Positions 22,701 to 36,500 of a stretch of 64,000 nt of DNA are shown piece by piece (the stretch's first letter is position 1; every line of letters begins with the position of its first letter). The DNA is from Sarcocystis neurona. Its lineage: Eukaryota; Apicomplexa; Conoidasida; Eucoccidiorida; Sarcocystidae. Both the position numbers and the translations under genes were made by a program. The notes beneath the pieces are model-generated. The model saw only the letters and a program-made list of their open reading frames with translations. It was not told where the DNA came from and made no database searches. The stretch covers positions 1,482,833-1,546,832 of the forward strand of contig KL647300.1 in the NCBI GenBank assembly GCA_000727475.1, given 5' to 3'.

Positions 22701-24333
22701 CACGAATGCCGAATAAATGCCACGTACTGTATGGTGAGCCTCGGCTAGAGAGACGACTTCCGCAATCAGCGAAAAATACCGCAGAAACGTTCTTAAGCGT
22801 GGTGGGACGAGGACGTCCTTCGTTTGTCGACCGTCTGAGAAGAGGACTGGAAGTCCCAGTTCTCGCAGCTCTTCTTCGGTAGCAAGCAAATTATCTCCGA
22901 CGTGGTGATCACCTGCGAGGCGCGGCGCAGGCCGCTCGCCTGGCCTACGGGCTTGTTCTTCGAGTTCTTCGTGTCGAATATTACGTGTCCCCGTGCTCCT
23001 GGATGTACAGCTTCGTTGCGTTACGTGGTACGCGGAGACACTTCGGCACCGCATCTTATTCAACATCTATTGATAGGTATCACAATAGATATTACACCTA
23101 CGTATCTTCTTATTATGTGCGGCTACCTAACAACGCGTATCGCTACCGGGACTGCGCCCACGCCCACGATGAGGATTTCTTGTTGAAAATCACGAACATC
23201 CGTATCTTGCGTATACGACTGCAAATCAGATCAAAGACGACAGTCAGGACAGCACCTCATGAGGGCGCCTCTACACAACACACGGCTACCACAGTGCATG
23301 CAGCGCTGTGGCGGGCGCGTGCGCAGTCCTATTGATTGTTATTACCTTGAAATCACACACGTCGTGATCATCATGCTGTGCAGAGCTACTAGGGGGCATT
23401 TGTGAGTGGACCTTTACGGCCGTGTGTCTCACGCGCGTGCGTGTGTAAGGCAGCACACGTATGCACGCGTGCGTCTTATCACTTGAAAACACGAGGCCTA
23501 CGGAGGCGAATCCGTTCGTTGCACAGCAGACAAATGGCCGCTCGGCAACTGCTTTTGTTTGGATAAGCAAAAATCGCCTAAATGCGGGCACGTAAATAAT
23601 CTTAACGTCCTCTAAATGCTTGAGACGCACTCGACTCCACCGAGGCAGCCGCTCTCTTGCTGTTGTCGGCTCAGTCTTGTAAAAACGGGCGCCCCCGCGG
23701 ACGTACACTCGCAGCAGCGCTTGGAGCTTTTTCCCATACGCAGAGTCACCAAAAAGCGGGAACTATACACCGGAATACATACATACACACACACACACAT
23801 CTAGACACACACGCACCTTCTTCTGAAGAGAGAGAGAGGAGGGGGAGGGGTAAACAACGATTGTGATACCCCTGGACCCCCACCGCACAGTACACAACCG
23901 CTGGACGACGTGTCTTCTCCACTCTGTGTCGCGTGCACACCTCATTCTGTGCATGCCAAATAGTAGGGCAGAAAAAGCGTGCGTTCATCCGCGCGTTAAG
24001 AAGATGCCGCAGTCGGTTTCCCTTTCCAGGTAAACAGACACACACACGCGTTGGGGGTACCCAGAGACCTAGTCATCGACCTTTGTCGACACGCCACACA
24101 CTCATATACATAGGGATGCACACAAAATCCAGGTTTACGCACACACATGCATGTCTGCGAAAATGCCAGCTGGGACTGTGCGACAGCGCGCGCTCCTCCT
24201 CGACGTGTGGAGCAGCAGCGGCAGCCGCATGCGCAGCAGTACGCGCAAATGCAGCGCGGCGGTACGCACAGATGCAGCGCAGCAGCACGCGCAGCTACAC
24301 GCTGTGGACGTCTGTGGTAGCTACTGAATATCA
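19754..24333. other. Spacer between convergent genes, free of CAG repeats; unidentified open stretches
   Basis: The GSS 3' end (plus) and the methyltransferase 3' end (minus) point toward each other, so both 3' UTRs and terminators should be here. Unlike the rest of the window the region lacks CAG/CTG arrays; it has TA runs near 21395-21420 and CA/GA tracts near 23785-23850. Open frames without homopolymers include minus 23286-23760, minus 22683-22930, minus 22395-22660 and plus 20376-20997. None shows a domain I recognise. They may be chance or a small unplaced gene. Confidence 0.4.
22395..23761 (-). other. Possible small unidentified gene (open stretches with plausible splice sites)
   Basis: Three minus-strand stretches read like ordinary globular protein. 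The first starts after an acceptor-like TATAG near 23762 and includes RLKHLEDVKIIYVPAFRRF (about 23560-23620). The second includes ATEEELRELGLPVLFSDG (about 22830-22885) and ends at a GTACGT donor-like site near 22732. The third starts after CTGCAG near 22670 and includes HVFRAPDADGFSAVARRLKA (about 22560-22620). The frames lack homopolymer runs, unlike every confirmed exon here. I do not recognise a family, and the link between the first and second stretches is unresolved. It could be chance open sequence. Confidence 0.22.
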
Positions 24334-24516
24334 TCAGTTCATGCGGCCGAGGCACGTGCGAGCGCCACACAAGCATGCCAGTTTGTCCGTTTCTCCTCCT
24401 ATCCCAAACTGGTAGTCGTAAGTAATTTCTTCGCCGCTTGCTATTGCCGTTTTGGCCATGATTACGATGTGCTTCTGCCCGGCCTCGCAGACCAGTATCC
24501 GGCATGTGCAGTTCGG
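24334..24516 (-). CDS. Methyltransferase exon N: SET domain end and post-SET, with stop codon
   Basis: It encodes PNCTCRILVCEAGQKHIVI, MAKTAIASGEEITYDYQF, then CLCGARTCLGRMN and stop. EEITYDY carries the catalytic-site Tyr. The Cys-x-Cys-x4-Cys post-SET zinc site with the Leu/Met-Asn terminus is typical of SET1/MLL enzymes and sits at the extreme C-terminus, as in those families. Confidence 0.95.
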   Translation of the reverse strand, partial: PNCTCRILVCEAGQKHIVIMAKTAIASGEEITYDYQFGIGGETDKLACLCGARTCLGRMN

Positions 24517-27500
24517 CTGCGCACCGCATGCGAAAGAAGAAGCAACAGAAGCAGCCACAGCAGCAGGAGGATCGCCGCAGGAAGATGTGAGGCGACATCT
24601 TCAAAACGTGCAGCGGCACGTCGCGCAGCAGGGAGAAGTGCTGCAACACCAGCGGGAAGGGACGGCACTCACGAAAGCAGCAACGACAGCCCGCACAGCA
24701 GCACCTACACCCGCGCGACAGAAGGGCAGCAGCACCGGCCGCGCGTCCCGAACAACGCCAGCAGCAGCACGACCACTGCAGGAACTGCACTGGGAGCGTA
24801 AACACCATGTATACACATGTGCACACATAATAACGTGCACACGTAGCTGCATACGTATATACATATGAGGCAAGATGTTCAAATATGTGATCTACGTATG
24901 TATTCACGTGTAGACAAACGGACACATTTGTTTAAGGATACACGTGTATGTATATATATATATATATATATTAGTTTTACATGCGTGTACACACGTGTGT
25001 ATTTACAACGTATTTGAGAAGTTCAACATGGAGAGACACGCGCGTGTAGGGTACGTCGGTAACTTGTCGAGATCCCCAGTTCGTCTGCATGCAGAAACGT
25101 GAGGGCAGCCACCAGCAGCAAGAGCAGCACCACGCCCGACTGGACGGCCGACCAGCCTGCAAGTCTCCCCAAGTGTGCCAACCTCCACGGTCTTGTACGT
25201 ATGTGTATGTGCATCCTCCCTGGCGATAAACAGATACAGACGGGCGTAGAAAAACAAGCTGGCGGACCGCATAGATAGATCCAGGGACGCACACAGATCG
25301 ACAGAGGCACTACACACACACAGCCAGACACGTTCGCAACAGCAAACCTCTGCCACATACGGTTGAATATACATCTGTCACGTATGCGCACCAAGAGAGA
25401 GAGAATGGACAGAAAAAGGATACACAAAGAGGAAGATGTCGCTTCACGAATCCGCACGTAGGTGCTCCCAAGCGCTACTGCACTATCACACCATGTAGCT
25501 GCGCCGCACAGCAGCAGGCATCTACACACATATCGCACAACAGCAACATATCACACAACAGCAACATATCGCACACCAGCAGCTATGTATACATATATCG
25601 GACAGCGCCACGTATATATATACATATCGCAGAGCAGTAGATATATAGACATATCGCACAGCAGTATGTACACTGCTAGGCATATACATACATATATATG
25701 TGCGTTGCTGCTGTCTCGCGCGCGAGCCTTCCCGAACTCTAGTTTCTTCAACACAAGTGCACATTTCTTCTAGTCCTCACAGCCTCCGCATGCACATAGC
25801 TGCTATATATATATATATATACATGCTGCCAATAGTGCCCCATGCACGCACTGGCGTCAACACACCTATATATGTATACAGCAACACATACATACATATA
25901 TATATATATACATACACACATTTACTTTATACATACATATGTACGTGCAGATGTATACGCACACAGGTGTTCAAAAGCTGTGAAAGTGCCCCACGCACGC
26001 AGAGGCCTATATATATACATATGGCACTGTACACCGCGAATCTACCCACACACTTCTGCGTGTATATATACATATGTATACTTCTATAGAGGGACAAGCA
26101 AGCATGCGTACACGCCCTCGACACATGCTTCTGTTTTTGTCTCATATTCTCTCTCTGACCACGTAAATCCACACACACACACGTCTTTATACGCACCAGG
26201 TACACAAGGTCTGTAATAGACGTATGCAGAGATGCGGATGCCTGGAAGTCCTCCCCCTTCCCCTCCCCGGATCGACGCATGCACATTTTTCAGAGGAGTA
26301 GAAATTACCTCGCAGGAGTGATTGATAAAGCGAGACAAATTTCCTGCCTTTGTGGCGTCAACGACCGAGTGTTCGTCGAGCCTGAACATGTAGCATGCGC
26401 CGTCCGACGCTGCGGCTGCGGCTTCGTCAGTCCCGTCTGCTGCTGTTCCTGCACCGATCTGCTTGGAATACAAATTCTCACGTATATCGCTGACGCAGTT
26501 CCGGATGACCTCCCCCACATACTCGATGACCGGCTGCAGCAGCGAAAACATACAGCATCCGCGCCGTCACACCACCAAGAATGCAGCCAAAGTCGTGGCA
26601 CAGGATCCAACAGCAGCAGTGCAAAACCAGCAGCAGCAGCACTTGCAGCGAAGATGGAAGACGTGGAGGAGAAGGACGAGGAAGAGGAGGAGACGCCGCG
26701 ACAGCAGCAGCAGTGTCGAGAGGGAGAAGACAGCCAGAGCAACAGGACCGGGTGCAGCAGGATTCGGCGTTACAGCACACACGTGTAGACACAGCAGCAA
26801 CTGCAACGGAATAAGAAGCAGCCAACTCAGCTGCAGCAGGCGACACGAAACTGCGGGCAGCGGCCGTAGAGCCGCAAGCTTCAAGGGGAACCAGAGGACG
26901 CGCAGCAGTACGAGCAGCAGCAGCAGCCCCACGAGGGCAGCAGCCCCGAGAAACGCAGCGCGAAGGGCCATTTACGATCGACATACAACAGCAACACCAG
27001 CGGGGGCCACCCTGTCACAGCAAACGCATGTACGCAGCAGAGAGGAGTACCTTCTTCTGTCATGTGTCCACAAGGAATAGACGACAGCAGTAGCAGCAGC
27101 AACAGGAGCGTCGTTCTTACCTTCACTATACACGCGTCCATGAAAATTAAAAATTATTTCCACACAGAGAGACCCGCGGGCACCGTGGCCAAGCTGCCGG
27201 TGCACGCAGACGTCTCTATATATTCTAACGAATGTATACATCTATATACAGAGAAAGAAACGCAAGCGTCTGTACAAACAGTTACCACGTCTTCCTTCGT
27301 TTCTCCCTCCCTCTAAACAGATGCATGACTGCAAATGTTGGTACCTACACTTACGTGCGCCAACAGCCAAAAAACTACGCTTCTGTCACCCATACTGACC
27401 CCATACCCACAACCACATATATACATATATGAATCTTCTGGATAGTAGAAAGAGACAGAAAGAGAAAAAATGCATTTCACTTATTATATTTACACAAATA

Positions 27501-30500
27501 TATACACACATACATGTGTATATATATGTATCTCTCTACATATGCACATATGTATATACATATAAATCAGAGAGTCACTCCAAGGCCACACACACATACA
27601 CACAGAGATAGACACACACACAGAAGCCTGTGAACGTGGATTTCTCCGGGGTGTCCTGCTGCTTTACCTCGCCTTGGGCAAGCGCAACATCAGCGAAGAG
27701 GCCCTGGCCATGAATGCGACTGCTGCGGACGCTGAGACGATCTTCCACGTTAACAGACTGCAGATAGCGATACTGCATGCTCGGCGGCAACAACTCAAAC
27801 TGGCGCTTCGCTTTCGACCGCGACGGAGGTCCCCCTGCCAAGCCACGCGAGGAGGAAGCACCCCACCAGTTCCCCAGCAGCGACGCGGCTCCTCCTGCTC
27901 CTGCTGCTGCTGCGCCTCCTCCGCCTGCTGCTGCTGCTGTCGACTCGGTCGTCCCCGACGCTGCTGCAGCGCGTGTCTCGCTGCTGCTGCCGCTGCTGCT
28001 GTCGGGCGGCAGCGGCGTCAGAGAGGACGCGGACGAGGCGGAGGCCTCTTCCGCTGCGGCGCCACCTCCGCCGTCTCCTGCTACTGCAGCAGAACCCCCC
28101 CCGCGCCCTGCGATGCCGCCGCTCTCGCCCGTCCCGCTGCTGCTGCTGCCGTTGTTGTGACGCAGCAGCAGCGACAGGCTTCCGGCCAACAGAGGGTGAC
28201 TGCTCTTGCTGCTCCCTCCCCCGGCCTCACTGCTGCTCGCTCGAGTATCTCCGCAGTTCATCAGCTCTGTCGCAGCCTGCATGTGCACACACCCCGCAGC
28301 AACTTTACCCTGCCACACGCTAAACTTGCGCACTGTCCTACGTACGTCGAGACGTCACCTACAAACACACATGGTTCTACTGGGTTCTACTGGGTCCCCA
28401 CATATATGTACGCATATATAGAGAGAGACGGATATTATAGTCCCATGGCTCTACGTGGGTTTACGCAAATATATACACATATATACAAACATGGATAGAT
28501 ACATAGATAGATACTGTATACACGTGCTTCTAATTGAGTCTGATATAAACGTGGTTCTACTTCAGTCTATACAAATCTATCTCTCTCTCTATATATATAT
28601 GTTGTATATACATACATGTATATACGGACATACTCGTACGCACCGGCTGCGCTGGTCTGTGACGCATATATTATATGTATATACGTGGGTAATAGACGTT
28701 ACGCCGTGATGTATATACACACACGACAACAGCAGATGCACACAGAGACGTGCCCACTGATACGCGTATTCACAGATCACAAATAACATCCACATACATA
28801 TATATAGGTACAGATATATACATATATACATGTACGGACATACAGGTATACATATATATATACATATATATGCATAACGTCCGTACACATATATATATAT
28901 ATATACCTACAGGTATGTATGTGCATATATATACATATATATATACAAACATACACAGCTACATACATGTATACACACATACATAACGTCCGTACACACA
29001 TACACGTACAGATATTTACATATACATATATACATACAGATATGCACAGATATATATATATACATAACGTCCGTTTACCTATATTTACGTACAGATATAT
29101 ATACACATATAGATATACACAGATGTGTGTATGTATACGTGTATACATAGGGTCAATATGCACATACATACGTACATACACATATATGCATATATATGGG
29201 GAGAGACACAGACACACATACAAACACATATACATCCACATACACACACCCACGACAACGACGTATGAGCGGAACTTTGACAGTGTGGAAGAGATGGCGA
29301 CAGATATACAGGCGTATATATCTCCCGGGCATGGGAAGTATAGAGGAGCCCGGAGAAAGGCGGATACGCATCTCTCCTTTTCGTGGAACTTTTTGCGTTC
29401 GACCGCAGGTGCTTACGACTACCACCACTTCGTAGACTTCCCTCTATTTGAATTCGTGTGCTTCCTTATGTACGTGACGCTCACTGCCGCTGCTGCTTGC
29501 TGACGGAGCGAAGAGGTGTTGACGGCGTGCGCGGAGGCCCGCTATAGATCGACTTGCAGGAGCACTCGTTCTACATCTATCCACATATACGTACACATAT
29601 ATATACAGAGGGGTATACACAGAAGTATTCGTATACTTCCACATCCATATATATACGTATAAAATCCACGTACATACACATATAGGCATATACGTGCACA
29701 CACGTCTCTCTCTATACAAGCAGCAGATATACACAAGTGTATACATACGTCACCATGTATGTGTGTATACCGCATCTGTACAAACGTGTCGACGTCAGAG
29801 AACATGTCTTCCTGTATAGATATACGTATATACGTGTATACCTACGTCACTACATATATATATATATACCGCACCTGTACATACGTGTGTATGTCAGCAG
29901 ATATGTGTATAGGCGTATAGACATAAACGTGTATAGATACAGAGGAGCAGATCGACAAACGTGTGCTGCCACGATCGAGAACAACGCCACACCTTTTCTG
30001 ATATTCTGTTGAGCGAGCAGGTCATAAGACTTTCAACGTCCTCTACGCAGGGGATTCTTCCTGCTGCTGCCGTTCCTCCTCCTCCGCCTGCTCCTGCTGC
30101 TGTTGCTGCTCCTCCTCCTCCTGCGCCGGCTGCTCCCCCTGCTGCTGCTGCTGCGTGCATCTCGTCGCACACGCCTCCACTCTGCTGCCCTCGCAGGTCG
30201 ACCGGCACGCCTAGCGGGGCCTGCTGCCACTGCATTGCTTCCTCTTGCTCTTCTTCTTCTGCTGCTCCTGTGGCATGGCTGCTGCTGCTGCCCCACGCAG
30301 AGCTGCTGCCTCCTCCGCCGCCAAGGTCTGCCTGCTTCTTTCCTCCCGGGGCAGCCGCAGCAGCCGCCAAGCTGCCTCGCGGCCGCTTCGGCCAGTGCCG
30401 CTGCCACCTGTGCGCCCCGCAACGCAGCAGCAGCACACCAGCAGCAACAAAGTCACACTGAGCAGGAGCGGCAGCAGCACCTACCGCAACCTCCCAGCAG

Positions 30501-33500
30501 GCGCACCAGCAAAGCAGCCGGAGGAGAAACAGCAGCAGCAAAGGAGAAGACCCCCCAGCAGAAACAGCAACTGGGGAAGAACCTGCAGCAGCGGCAGGAC
30601 GTGCGAAGCAGAAGACACACCGCATGCAGAGCAGGAACCCTAAGAAGACAGCAAGTCGTATCAAGAGAGAGAGCCCTACGAAGGCAGCAGTACGTACAGA
30701 GCACCGTAGCACGGCAACGGCAACAGCAGGCGACGCAGCAGACGCCAAAGCGACGCGGGGCCGGCAGCAGCGCAGCGGAAGAGGCGCAGCAGCTGAAGGA
30801 CCACACCCAAACACGGAAAATGCAGCAACTTGCGCCACAGAAGCAGACAGCAAGCAGGCCGCGCTGCAGTCACCGGCACCAGCAGCAGCAACGCATGCAG
30901 CCGGCAGAGCAACACTCCACGCCCACCACACAGCGGCGCGACAAAGCCGTCAGCAGCTTAACACGCCGAACGAAGAGCGATAGCGACGTAATCAGCAGCA
31001 GTTGTGTGCTGAACAGTAGCAGCAAGTGAAGACGGAACAACCGCACCAGAAGAGCAGCAGCAGCAGATGCAGACGGAGGGGACTCAGAAGCGGTGCATCG
31101 GCCTCAGAAACGCTGGAGCAGCGGTTCCTGGGACGGCAGCGGCGAGCCGCAGCACGGCTCAACAGACCAGTGCAGCAGCAGCGGAAGCGCAGCGGCTGCT
31201 GAAAAGAGAAAGGCAGCAAGGTTGCGCGGCGCTTGCAATCAGGGGAATAGCAGCAGGCAACCACGTGGCAGAGACGTATCCTCGTGTGGTTGACAGCAGC
31301 AGCAGTAGTTGGAGACACTCATACCTGAGCATTCGGTGAGAGGCTTGATGCATGCAGAGAGACGCCGGCGAAGGTGCTTCTCTGGCTAGCCGCCACATCG
31401 CTCTCCAGCGCAGGACGTGCAGCAGCTTTTCCTTCAACCGGTCCACCACGTAGGGAGAATCAAGCCCAAAAAATGTTTCTGCCTGCATGCATTTGAAAGT
31501 AACTCCCACGCTCGTTGCTTGCACCTCTTCTGCTGTGTCGTCTCCCCCTCTTCCTTCTCCGGTTGCCTCTTCCTCCTGTGCTGCTGCATGAGCTGCTGCT
31601 CCTGTTGCCGCTGCAGCAGCGCCCACAGAGGTTCCCTCTTGCTTCTCTGCTTCTCCTGCTGCATGTTTCCTGCCGCCTGTACTCTTCGATCGGCTCGCCT
31701 CTTCTTCCGCTGCCGCTGCTGCTGCGTCCCGTGGTGCTTCTCCTGCTGCGGCTCCACTACCACCTGCTGCTGTTGCTCCTTGCGCACTGCCGCCACCGCA
31801 AGGCCTGCCTTCACCACGTCGGCTTCCGTTGCGCTTCCTACGAAGGCTGCTACACCAGCAACAGCAACTCCCCGCCCAAACCTGCTGCTGGTGCTGCTTC
31901 TGCTGTGGCGTGTCGAAGAGCAGTGTGAACGAAGTGAACACCTGCTGAAGATCGTCCCCCTCTGCCAGTCGCCAGCCCCACACACGTTCGCACATCGCAT
32001 TGCAGCAGCAGTTGCTGCTGCAGTACCCTCTTCGCACACAGGCCCGTTTGCTTCTTCTTCTGTAGTCTTTCTCTCCGTTCGTTCTGCCTTGCCTCTCCGT
32101 CTGCCGCTCGTGTACCGCGCACAGGACGTCTCTCTGCTGCTGCTGCTCCTCCCGCTTCTTCACTTCTTCCAAGTGCCGCTTCTTCCGCAGCTCTCCTGGC
32201 TGCTGCTGCTGCTGGCTCCTTTCTTCTGTCTGCACCTCGCGGTGGCTACGATCCTCTGCAGCCATTCTCTCCTTCTCTCGCACTCCTGCGTCTGCTTGTG
32301 TTCCTGCTGGTTCTGCTGCTGCTGCTTTGACCTGTGCTGCTGCGGCTGCTGACCTACCTGCTGCGGCAACTGCTGACCTCCCTGCTGCAGCAGCTGCGTT
32401 CGTGTCTGTTCGACGTGCATCTGCCTTCTCCGTCGGTGCTGCTGCTGCGCCTCCCGTCTCTGACGCTATTGCGCGGCCTGCTGTTGCAGCAAAGCGTTCT
32501 GCTGCTTCTGCTGACTGGTGCGGCTGATCTCGCAAAGGGAAAAACATGCACGCGCAGAACAACCGGCCGGGAGAAGCAAGCCAGTCAATAACAAAGTAAG
32601 GTCTGCCATCTCGTAAAGATATGCTACAGACGTAGGAGCCGCGCAGCTGCCGCTTCGCTTCCACCTCTGCTTCATCCCCTTTGCGGTTGCTGCTGCACCT
32701 GCTGCTCTTCCTACCACAGTTGCACGAGACGCAACTGCTACTGCTGCTGCTGCAGGACGAAGTGTCCACCCACTCGCTCGCGTCCTCTCTGCTGCAGCGC
32801 GTATGTCGCTGGAAGGTGTTGCTGCCGCTGCTGCGTGTCCTGCGACGGGAGGAGCAGCAGCAGCAGCACGGCTGCAAACGCTGCAGCGGCGGAGGCAACC
32901 AGAACCGCCTCACAGCAACAAAGCCTAAAGGATATACGTACTCATCTCCGTCGTACCACAGAGGCTCGCCGACGTTAAGTACAATTAAGCCGCCGTATCG
33001 GTGCAGTACGTGCTGCTTCTCTACCTCTTGGTGTCCCTCCGACGCCTGCTGCTGCTGCTCCAGCTGCTGCTGCTCCAGCTGCTGCCGCTCCAGCGGCTGT
33101 TGCTCCAGTTGCAGCAGCTCCGGTCGCTGGTATCGCTTGTCCTCCTGAGGCTGCGGCCGCGGCTCCTCGGTCTGCTGCAACGCGTGCCGTACGTTCGCTT
33201 GCTGCTGCTGCTGCTTTTGTAGCTCATGTTGCTGCCCTGCTCTTCCCAGAGGCGCACCGGTAGCTTCACATTCTGGTGTTCTCTTCCCCCGCTGCGCTGT
33301 TGCTCGCTGCTGCAGCGCTTCCTCAGTCACAGCGGCAGTAGGAGCAACAACGGCAGCAGCGAACCGATCCCGAGACTGCAGCAGCAGCAGCCCTGCATTG
33401 TTCCTGCCTTTCTCTTCTTCGTTTCTCTCTTCCGCTGCGATAACAGCAGCACTGGGGCGGGCGTCCGCAGCATCCGACTCATCAACAGCAAGACACAGAG

Positions 33501-36500
33501 AGAGTGAGCAGCTGTCAGTCACCTGCTGCTCGGGACTTAGGCAACACACGGTTTCTGCCGCTGCTCCTCCTACTTGTTGTGCCTTTACTACCACCGCGTT
33601 TCCGCGAGCTGTCGCTGGTGCCTGTGTTTCTGCTGCGGCAGCCGCTGACCAGCCCTGCAGCTGCTGTTCCTCCTCTGTCTCGTCTCTCTGCTGCAGACGT
33701 TCGGTTTCTTCTGCTGCTGTGTCTGCATCGCCCACAGCAACTTTCTGCTGCTGTAGCAGCTGCTGTTCGACAGTTGCCATGACGCCGCCGCCGAGCCACC
33801 AGCTCCCCTGCGGCAGCACCAGCACTAGCTGCTGCTGCTGCTCGGGACGATATAAATCAACCACCGCCTCTCCGTCGCGGCAGCCGGTTCTTCGCGCGTG
33901 TTCCCCCGCACGTCTGCCTGGCAGCTCCTGCACGCGCATGCTGCCACCTGTTGGTGGTGCATTCCGCTCGAAAACACTGTCTCCGTCTTTTTCCGACCTC
34001 CTTCCTTCGCTCAAACGCCTTTCGCTGCTGCTGCTGCTGCCGCTACATCGATCGAACACGCTGCTGCTCCTGCTGCTTTTGCTGCTGGGGCTGGCAGGAC
34101 AAGCCGTCCCCAGGTTCTGCGGGGAGAGCGGCAGCAAGTGCTGCCGCAGCCACGCCAGCAGCACGCGTCTGTTGCGCTGTCGCGTTGCCGCCGCTGCAGC
34201 AGCAGCAGCGTCAGGCGCATAGCCGACAGCAGCATGCGTAGCTGCTGCAGGTGCTCCTCCTCCTCCTGCTGCTTGGAAAAGGCCGCTGCCACCCGCGGCG
34301 CTCATTGATAGCCTCCGCTGCGCGTACGGAGGGCCGTGGACCGACGACGGACAGGCTGTAGCAGGAGCAGCAGCAGCAGCAGGAAGCACCGCGCGCTTGG
34401 GCGGTGGCAGCGGGCTGCGTCTTGCATGCGCTGGAGGAGATACGAATCGAAGCAGCTGCAGCGGGGAGAAACCGTGGAATGCGGCACGCTCCAGCAATTC
34501 GGCTGCAGCAGCGGCAGTGGCGTGTCTTCGCTGGTCACTCGCAGTAAGCTCTGCTGCTGCATTGCAGGCAGGCAGCAGCCGCACCGGCTGCAGCAGCTGC
34601 CGCAGCACCACATATGCTACGCTTCCGGAAAGGCCCTCCAGTGCTAGAAACAAAGGATCTAATCCCTCTGCAACCGCTGTCCCTGCCCCTGCTCCTCCTG
34701 TTGCATCTCCTGCTGCTGCTTCTCCCGCTGCTGCAGCGCCTACTGCTGCTGCATTTCCTGCTGCTGCTGCTCGAGGCAGTGCTGCTACTCCTGCCGCTGC
34801 CTGGCCGCCTGCCGCACCAGCAGCGCGCAATGGGGAAGCCGCGGAAACAACAGCACGCGACGCAGGACCGTCGAACCCTGCAGCATCAACAGCAGCAGCA
34901 CCCGGCTCTGCAAAGGCGTTGCTGTCGGACGCCGCAGGAGGAGCCGTCTTCTCAGCGCTGTTCAGCGGAGGGCTCGTAAGGCTGTTGCACCAGCAAGCAG
35001 CGCACCACACCTGCCGTCGGGAGAAGAAAACTGTCAGCGGAAATGCATCTGTTGCTGGTGCTGCTGTTGCAGTCGCTGTTCTCGTTGGTGCTGCTGTGGC
35101 GATGGCCGCTGACGCTGTCAATGTTGCTGCTCCTGTTGTTGCTGCTGCTGTTGCTGGTGCTGTTGTGGACGTTGTGAGTGCCGTTCCTGCTGCCAGGTGG
35201 AGTGCGTCTGTTGCTGTTCCTGCCTCTTGGGCGGTGGAAATCGCGCGTTCTTCTGTTGCCGACAGAGCCCCTGTCGCATGTCTTGCTGCTGGTGCTGCTG
35301 CGGCGCCAGACCTGCAGACGTCCCTGGCTGCTGCTGCTGCTGCAGAGTCCTGGAGAAAACTTCCTGCCACTCTGACAGCAGCAGCGTCAGATGCCACAGC
35401 ACCGCTGCTGCTGCCGCTATACGACCCTAACGAAGCAGTATTACCATGAGCTGCAGCGCAGCAGAGGCGCTTTGCTACCGGCTGCTGCGGCTCCCCCTCC
35501 TCTCCCTGCAGCAGCTCGCGCGTCGCAACGCTCTGTAGAGCCAGCGGCGCTGCTGCTGCGCATCTTCCCTCTGGTGCGTCGCTGCTCCTCTGCTGCTGCA
35601 GCACAGCGGCAGTGACAGCGCTATCTGCTGAGAACCAGCACTCCCCAGAACTGCTTGCTGCAGCAGCCGCTACGTCTTTCTGCTCTTCCCCTCCGCGTAC
35701 GACTTGCTGCTGCCGCGGCTGCATGCGCTGCTCGTCCTTGTAAGGAAATTCATTAAAGACCCTCTGCGTCAGCTGCTCCTGCTGCTGCGTAGCCGCGTCG
35801 GTTGTCGCCTGCTGCCGAGACCCGACAGCAGCACCGTCGCTGCTGTTCTCCTTGTCGCTGTTGCTGCTGCTGCTTGCTCCGCTGCACCGCACTTCGTCGT
35901 CCGCCTGTGCCCCCCCGCTGCTGCTGCCGCAAGCCTTGCTGCTGCTATGTCTGTGGTTCCTGTGCTTGCAGTTGCTGCCGCTGCTGCTGGAAAACGCAGC
36001 GTAGAAGGCGCATGCAAGGTGCACCTTGACGCTGCAGTTTTCAGCAGAACAATACACCGAAGCACCTAGTCGGCCACACCAGCAGCAGCGGGATGCCCGA
36101 GCGTCGAGCAGCACTTCTTCAATTTCTGCATGCGGCAGCTCAATGGGAGGCAGCTGCGCAGGTAGTTCGAGGAACTGCAGCAGTTCTGCTGTGTAACCCG
36201 CTGCCTGTTTTTTCCTTCTTGACGTTTCCTCTGCTGCTGCTTCCGATGCTGCTGCTGCTTCCTCCGCAGCAGGTTCTCCTGTACCCCCCACCAACGAATA
36301 GGTGCCGCCCGTAACCACCGTTGCTGCCGTCTCTCCTCCCGTTGCTCCAGTTGCTGCTGCGCCTCCTCTCGACGAGGTCGCTCCGTCTTGCGCCCTCCCT
36401 GTTTGCAGCAGCACTGCGGCAGCTGCAGGTGGCCAGCGGTCTGCCGCCGCCGCTTCTGCTGCAGCCAGAAGGCGAGGATGATGCGTCTGCGGCAGCAACG

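Noticed and set aside
28919..29503. 194-codon plus-strand frame ending in less repetitive sequence
   Set aside because: Most of it is TA/CA repeat; the last 80 codons look ordinary but lie in a methyltransferase intron and match no family I know.
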